Source: Phoronis australis
Lineage: Eukaryota; Phoronida; Phoronidae
Length of the DNA stretch: 64,000 nucleotides
Assembly (NCBI GenBank): GCA_002633005.1
Contig: NMRA01000112.1
Location: 626,659 to 690,658 of the forward strand
Direction: 5' to 3'
In this document: piece after piece, positions 57,926 through 64,000 of the stretch
Position numbering within the stretch: the stretch's first letter is position 1
Layout: each line of letters opens with the position of its first letter
Notes under the pieces: model-generated
Database searches by the model: none
Seen by the model: only the letters and a program-made list of their open reading frames with translations
What the model was told of the DNA's origin: nothing
Made by a program: the position numbers and the translations under genes

Positions 57926-58884
57926 GTAAGCTAATTTTGAAAATACCAAATTTGCCACCAAAGACTAAGAAATGCTAGTCCAACAGTTGAACTGTTTGGA
58001 AGGACATGCCTCAGTACTTTCAAAAAGAAAAACTCGCATATTTCAGAAACCGTAAATACAGAAAATTCAGTAGAAGATAGTCCTCTTGTGTCTTTAAATA
58101 AAGTTTTATAAGGTTTTACTTTTCCAGTTCAGAATGGCAATGACAACGGCTTAGTATTTCCCTGCCTTACTTTACACAAGATTGTAGAAGATTTAACTAA
58201 ATTTAATGTACATCCGAGGTAGGTGTTGATAAACAAAACATGTGACAATGAGAATCTAGAATAATTTGTACTATATATATTCGGAAGAAGGAAGAGAGAT
58301 AGCTATTCACAAAATATTGCTTTACAATGCTATTCACCGTTGAACACCTATTTGTAAACTGGACCAATTGTAAATATTTAAGTAAATGTAGTTATATTTG
58401 TTTCTTTAAATATTAGAGTTAAATTTGGTATCTGAACTCAAAATGCGCGTTTGTTTTTGCGCTTGGGTGTGTGTGTGAATGTGTCAAACAGTTGGGCACT
58501 CCTTCATATGTATTTGCATGTATTACTACTCTGGCAATAAATAGTATGCGTTACGAAAAAAAAACGTCGCTAAGACTGCTCGCCCGCAACCAATTTCACT
58601 TCAAACGAAGGATGCGGAGTCGATGGCGTTGTTTGAAAGAGGAAACTGCGACGAGAATTGATGTTTTGCTAGAAATCATACGTGATCACCGACAGGTAGC
58701 GAGAGTGAAGCCCCACGTTTGTCTCACGCGATAGGGTTTGAGTACATTACGATAATTACTGACAGGTGGTCTAATATTCACGAACTTGATAGTGTTTTAG
58801 GATGGCAAAGTGTTGCAGTGGAAGTCCTATTTAGTACAATTGCACATTCAACAGTTTAACGATTGCTGTAACATTAATGAATTT

Positions 58885-59690
58885 AATAGTAGCAATGATA
58901 CTAATGATGATAGTAATGATAACAGTAGCAATTATATCAGTAATCTAATGACGACTGCGATGTAGTGATTACAGTGATGAAGACAATGACGACGACGAGA
59001 GCAACGGCGGTTTGAGTAACAAAGTGATGGTAGTAGAGGCGGTGATGACGGTGATGATGATGAAGATGAAGAAACTTGTTGTAACGACAATGATGATGGT
59101 GGTGATGATGGCGACTATGATGACGATGATGATGATGTTGGCGACTATGATGACGATGATGATGATGTTGATGAAGATGGTGATGATGGTTATGGTGGTG
59201 CTAAGGGTGGCTATGATGAAACTGGTGTTGATGGTGATGACTATGATGGTGATGATGATAGTAACGATAATGGTGATGATGATAATGAAGATGGTGACGA
59301 TGGTGGTGATGATGATTATGGTGATGAGGGTGACGATGAAGATGATGCTGCTGGTGATAATGGTGTTGGCGATGATGATTGTGGTGATAATGGTAGCAAT
59401 GATGTCCATGGTGGTGATTATGACGATGACGGTGACAATGATGGTGATGATGATGATCAAGATTAGAAAAATGATGACGATGGTGGTGATGATGGTGATG
59501 TTGATGACGGTGATAATGATGGTGATGATAATGGTGGCGCTGATAATGATGGTGATGATGATGATGATGGCGGTGATGACTGTGGTGACGATGATATTGA
59601 TGGTAAAGATGATGACAATGGTGATGATGATGACGAGAAGGAGAATAATGACAACATAAAGTATGAGGGAAGGATGACGTTCAGCATGAC
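58885..59690. repeat. Imperfect GAT (ATG) trinucleotide microsatellite, about 0.8 kb
   Basis: GATGATGGTGATGAT-type sequence dominates the whole stretch, strongly purine-rich and G-rich on the plus strand. A sub-block GTTGGCGACTATGATGACGA is duplicated at about 59133. The long open frames on both strands (Met/Val-rich, Ile-rich, Ser-rich) follow from the repeat and are not genes. Confidence 0.97.
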
Positions 59691-59956
59691 GATGAAGACG
59701 AGAAGGATGGCGAGGTTGATACTTGTCTCGGAAAGAAATTTTCCATGCTATTCCCTTGATATGTATATACTATCCTTGGAACAATAGATGGTGCTAGTGA
59801 CGTCACACGAATGACATTGATTGTGTTTGCTCAATGCAAGTGGATATAAAACCAAGGTGATGGCCCTTTGATCTTCCATCTACGTTACATTTTTTTGCTG
59901 TATTATTCACCTAGGGAACAGTAACATGCACTGGAAAATGTATATCTAAGATACGT

Positions 59957-60373
59957 GAAACCAGGGCCCGGTCTCCAATCTTTTTACTCGAAGTGAAACT
60001 CGAAATTAGGTTTGGCATTTTCTACTCTACTTTTGGGCGAACTCAAGATAAGTGTCTATTATTCTATGCTCGAGTACACAATAACTTACGTAGACAATTT
60101 ATTGCCCTTAGTTCACAGTTTGTAAACCCAATATTAAAGCAATAAGTTCGAGTTTGAACTCGAAATTTCGAGTTTTTACTCGAGTTTGTAGCACGAATAA
60201 AAGGGTCTTCAAGGGCAAACTTGAACTAGAAACTCATATGCATAAACTATAATGTATTCGAGCACAGTCTGATAACAAATTATCTTAAGTTCGCACAAAA
60301 GGAGCAGAGAAATTGCCAAAAATAATTTCGAGTTTGTTTCGAGTACAAAGATTAGAGACCGGTCCCAGGTTTC
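59957..60373. mobile_element. Foldback MITE, about 417 bp
   Basis: The left end GAAACCAGGGCCCGGTCTCC and the right end AGACCGGTCCCAGGTTTC are inverted repeats, and the pairing continues imperfectly for about 90 bases (AATCTTTTTACTCGAA against TTCGAGTACAAAGATT; TTTTGGGCGAAC against GTTCGCACAAAA). The centre is made of CGAGTTT motifs that are themselves inverted. No coding capacity. Confidence 0.88.
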
Positions 60374-60390
60374 TGTATGTTTACTTATAG

Positions 60391-60459
60391 TGGGCGGCGC
60401 ACCAGAAGGGGCTGGGGAGGGGGGCTATAGCCCCACTTATTTCAGTGCTGCGCCGCCCA
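60391..60459. repeat. 69-bp inverted repeat
   Basis: TGGGCGGCGCA (60391-60401) and TGCGCCGCCCA (60449-60459) are exact reverse complements, with GGGGCTATAGCCCC, a perfect palindrome, between them. Confidence 0.85.
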
Positions 60460-62775
60460 TGTTATTAAAGCAACATCAAAGATGTCACTTTATCTTTTAA
60501 ACTACGATTTGAGGAACTCGTGTGTAATAGACAACCTCACCCAGACAGAAGTCGAAGCTCAACAGCTACACGTTCTTTTAAAACAGTTGTATTTAACCAA
60601 TGTGTTCTGTTAAAACGAATTTTGGATTTAGGTCACTTGTCGTTACAAAATTGGTCTCAAGCCGTTGCTTAGTCAAATTAGGTGTGATTTCTGTGGTTGG
60701 AAAAGAATGACTGTTTTTCCTTCAAAAGACTTTTAACATCTGTTAGTTCTTCCCAAGATGAGAGACGTCTTCTAAACTGAGTAAACAACGAGGCGAGGCC
60801 AAGTTTAAAGCGACGTAAGCGGCCTAATGTAAAACTTTTTTGACTGAAAGCATCGTGGGCAGACAAACGCTTCCACTTTTCAATGCGTGTTTGAGCGGCT
60901 GCGGCAATAGGCGCTGCAAATCAGCTATATCCATTTTTAGTTATCAGTAGAGATCCTGTGTTGACCAAAGACTGGTATACATTCATCAACACGACTCGTA
61001 TATCAGATTGTTTTCAACTTACAGTGGAACAAATCGTTTGTCGTACTAGAGTAAACGAATGCAGAGTTAAAACCCAAATAAGTGTCTAATTTAACAAAAT
61101 AAACTTAAAAGTATTTAGTGTTTAATTCAAAACATAGTGCATGCACAACCAATAGAAACAGCCATACCAAATTGATTTCTTCAATGTCAAATTTATTCCA
61201 CATAAAGTGATAGTTAGGGTCTTGGTCACTTGGTTATTCGCAAACTCGTTCGGTGATATCTTGAGGGGCAACGACCTTGGTCAATGCAAGTTAGCTCAAT
61301 TTCATCATGCTTATTCGCTCAATATAGTTTTCTAAAATTTAACGAGAGCTCATGTCAAAACTATTACCGGTTCGTTGTGCAATGGCATATCCTTCATCAC
61401 GCTTTAGTCGAGTAATCCAATCAACTCTAGTTGTTTTCCGGAAAAGTAACTACCGGCAGATGGCTCTGACAGCTCGTAAACAAACGCACACTTGAAAGTC
61501 GCAGAATAAGCGAAGAACGTGCCAGTGTATACCTTGCAAGCTTTAACATTTGTCCGTAGACAAAACACGTGCACCCGTCAAGGTTCAGAGAGGTGGGAAA
61601 GACAAGCGCATACCACGGAAGGGAATTCGATCGTGCTTCTTGGTAAAATATGACCAAGTTCTCCTAGTCTTACATGTAGGTAACTGAAAACGAAACCTAG
61701 TCCTCGAGGGAGTTGGCAGACTTACGTACAATGGGCGATAGTCAAGGTAAGCGTAACATAGTTGTACTTGTACAGAAGTAAATTATAACCTATTTTCGTT
61801 TTGTTATAATTGGCAATACCTTGATCATTTTCAAGGGTTCTTCAGCATTGAATGTTGTGCATGCCAGCGACAGTGCAGCAGAAAATAAATTGCATTTTTT
61901 GCGTGGCGGCTAATTGGCAATTAACCGACCTCAACGCAAAAGAATGAACAGATGTAGATGATGGAACGATAGACAAAACAGCTCTTATTAACAGATTCTT
62001 GTGAACGTGCCATTTGACTTTTTGGACATCATTCGTGTTCAAGGTACTAAGACACTGACTGTGAAGGATTTCTGTCAATGATTGTCAAGTTACGCACTTT
62101 GTGATACTATTTATAGCTATCATTTCCGTTCGATAATTCTGAAGCGACAAATAAGAATAAAATAAATCAAGTATATTGCGGCGAAAGTAGCCACGCGTCA
62201 ACCAACGAACTCGTAACACTCTCACTCCACATGAAGAATTGTGTTAAAAAGGATCTTTAAGACACTCTGTCCTTTAAATTCATCATTTCCAAACAGAGGA
62301 TGAGTTTAGTTCGTTAGAAGGTATCACTGAAATATAAACATTTCGTTACTTTCAGCCCTGTTTGTGATTGCCTTATTTAGCTATTAAATTTTCTAAAATT
62401 GTTTTTGAAAAGTGGGCGGGAGATGAGTGATGAGCCATAATGCAGCTGTCACTCAAAGCGGCGGCCATTTTAGGTGGTCAGGCACCACCAAAAATAAAAA
62501 AATAAACTCAAATTCATACTGAATTCAGTTAAGTTTGAAAATAATTGGAGTTGTGTTGGATGAACATTATTCGAGCTTAATTTTCGACTGAACGAACTTT
62601 TGGTAGAATCGGTGTTATGAAGGTTTTAAATAAAATGAAACAGAAAGACTATCTTTAAACTATATTTAAAATCAGTAGCGAATGTCAAATGCTTCGGTTT
62701 TATTTTACGAGAGTCACAAAAATTTGAGTATTACAACAAAGCATTACTGAAGCTCATAGTTGTGGTTTTTTATAC

Positions 62776-63346
62776 TGCGAAGCGATACCAAAGCTAGTTT
62801 TCAAAACAACACTTGAGGACGAGATAAAGGGCATATACTATGACATACTAAACTACATATATCGATAAATACAAAAGTTATATAATATGTGGATCTGTAC
62901 AGGTGGGTGACAATATGCCAAAGCTACACCATGACAACGACCTGAGGAAACTGAGAATAAACAGCAATAAAATAGAATGAAGGAGAGAAATTGAATGAAA
63001 AATACTAAATGGATAGGAAAGTATGGACGATGGCACAGTGTTGCAACAAGACAAAGAAATCTTGGTACAAATAAACCAATAATGGGAAACCAAAAAACAT
63101 CACTGACCCGAGAATCAAAATAATAATTAGGACGAAGCAGTATATCTTACATAAAATAATTTAATACTTAAATAATATTTACATGCGCTAGCTGCGAAGC
63201 GATACCAAAGCTAGTTTACAGTGAAACAACTCAAGAGGATGAGATAAAAGGTCACAATATATTATGAAAAACTAAGCTACTGTAGATATTGATGAATACA
63301 AAAGTTATATAATATGTTGACATGTAAAGGTGAGTGACAATCTGCC
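62776..63346. repeat. Two diverged direct repeats of about 150 bp
   Basis: The blocks 62776-62918 and 63191-63346 share TGCGAAGCGATACCAAAGCT, GAGATAAA, AATACAAAAGTTATATAATA and GTGACAAT-TGCCA. The intervening purine-rich stretch is not clearly repeated. Confidence 0.8.
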
Positions 63347-64000
63347 ACAGACGCAGCAGAAGGATGAGGGAGAACGAGCGAGACAGACAAAACATAGATT
63401 ATGTAAAATGGAGTAAAAGTAGCTATGACTATAAAAAAAGGCTAACATGGAGTAGAATAACTTCTTAAAAAGACAACATTTTGATTATTAAACCACTTTA
63501 TTCACAGACTGTTAAATTTCTTCTTGAAGTTGACTTTTAGTGTTGACACAGGCCGTAGCTGCTCTTAAAATATTTAATTTTTCGAGTGCCTTATTGTTTA
63601 CGAGGAGTTTTATGGAGTGTCAAGAGTGGAGTTACAACCGTTTTAGTGTGTAAAACTTTATTTGTTAATACCTTACTGAATCGACCCACCTGATGTCAGA
63701 CTGCTCATTAAAATGTACTTGTTTACAACAGAATACTTTAGAACACTCTACAAGTTTCCAGTTTATTATAGAACCATGGTCCAGGGCATTCTAGAAGCTC
63801 ATTAGAGTGATTGACATAGATTTCAGAAAGTTCTCATGGAGTGTACTTGTATTGGTAAAAAGTTTCATAACATTGTATCAGGTTACAAATACTCAGGCAT
63901 GAATTAGTGAGAGCCAGTTATCTAGTCAACAGAGAGTCACTTCAGTATTATTGCATCAGTCAATAAGCCAAACTGAAAGTGATTCAAGAGTTCATCACAA

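Larger units (their letters stand above)
54630..58880. other. Intergenic DNA upstream of astacin
   Basis: It holds the astacin promoter side and weak candidates only: a repeat at about 55030-55165, a two-copy tandem repeat at 57421-57540, and an exon-like frame at 57736-57925. The frame 58471-58734 ends near a donor-like CAG/GTAGCG but has no recognisable domain. Confidence 0.45.
59691..64000. other. Non-coding right end with foldback and dispersed repeats
   Basis: It contains the foldback element 59957-60373, a small inverted repeat 60391-60459, and two related blocks at 62776-62918 and 63191-63346. No gene is secure. ATGGGCGATAGTCAAG/GTAAGC at 61731-61746 could be a first coding exon but is too short to call. 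Confidence 0.5.

Noticed and set aside
59012-59659. A 215-codon Met-rich frame (+) and a 163-codon Ile-rich frame (-)
   Set aside because: Both are direct consequences of the GAT trinucleotide repeat and have no protein character.
60678-60866. 62-codon minus-strand frame with basic composition
   Set aside because: No acceptor, donor or homology; short frames of this length are expected by chance.
61375-61440. Minus-strand exon-like piece reading VDWITRLKRDEGYAIAQR
   Set aside because: The texture is protein-like and a GTAATA donor follows, but no acceptor gives that frame cleanly and no partner exon was found.
1-64000. CRISPR array, rRNA genes, bacterial operons
   Set aside because: No short regular direct repeats with unique spacers and no rRNA-like sequence were seen; the gene structures are those of an animal.

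Overview
The window is animal nuclear DNA. Genes are split by GT-AG introns from a few hundred bases to more than 10 kb, intergenic DNA is AT-rich, and the interspersed repeats are of eukaryotic type. The five recognisable genes (CUL4, NDUFA1, UPF3, PGRMC and an astacin protease) are metazoan, and the repeat content (a LINE-like element with a restriction-like endonuclease, foldback MITEs, a tRNA-type SINE, GAT microsatellites) suits a marine invertebrate. I cannot fix the phylum. There is no bacterial-style operon and no CRISPR array, rRNA or true tRNA that I could see.

Layout. 1-5357: repeats, a GC-rich segment with an unidentified reading frame, and an orphan exon-like piece. 5744-5839: last coding exon of cullin-4 (+). 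7379-10772: complete three-exon NDUFA1 (-). 10773-11162: 390-bp interval between the divergent NDUFA1 and UPF3 start codons. 11163-22510: complete twelve-exon UPF3 (+). 22511-26674: repeats only. 26675-41724: complete three-exon PGRMC (-), with a 10.6-kb first intron. About 44110-47570: dead non-LTR retrotransposon (-). 49434-54629: six-exon, single-domain astacin metalloprotease (-). 54630-64000: no secure gene, but a GAT-rich block of about 0.8 kb, foldback elements and weak exon candidates.

CUL4(+), NDUFA1(-), UPF3(+) and PGRMC(-) alternate in strand. Read backwards, this is the same order and orientation as I remember for PGRMC1, UPF3B, NDUFA1 and CUL4B on human Xq24, which suggests a very old conserved gene neighbourhood. 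The genes do not share a pathway: ubiquitin ligase scaffold, respiratory complex I subunit, nonsense-mediated decay factor and membrane haem-binding protein. NDUFA1 and UPF3 are head to head and may share a promoter.

There are seven single-base n positions. At least four are bordered by a direct repeat of 0.37-0.6 kb, as expected when overlapping contig ends or two haplotypes were placed side by side and joined with one n. The doubled exon 2 of UPF3 is best read as such an artefact. All protein identities were made by eye from motifs and remembered family sequences; no search was run.
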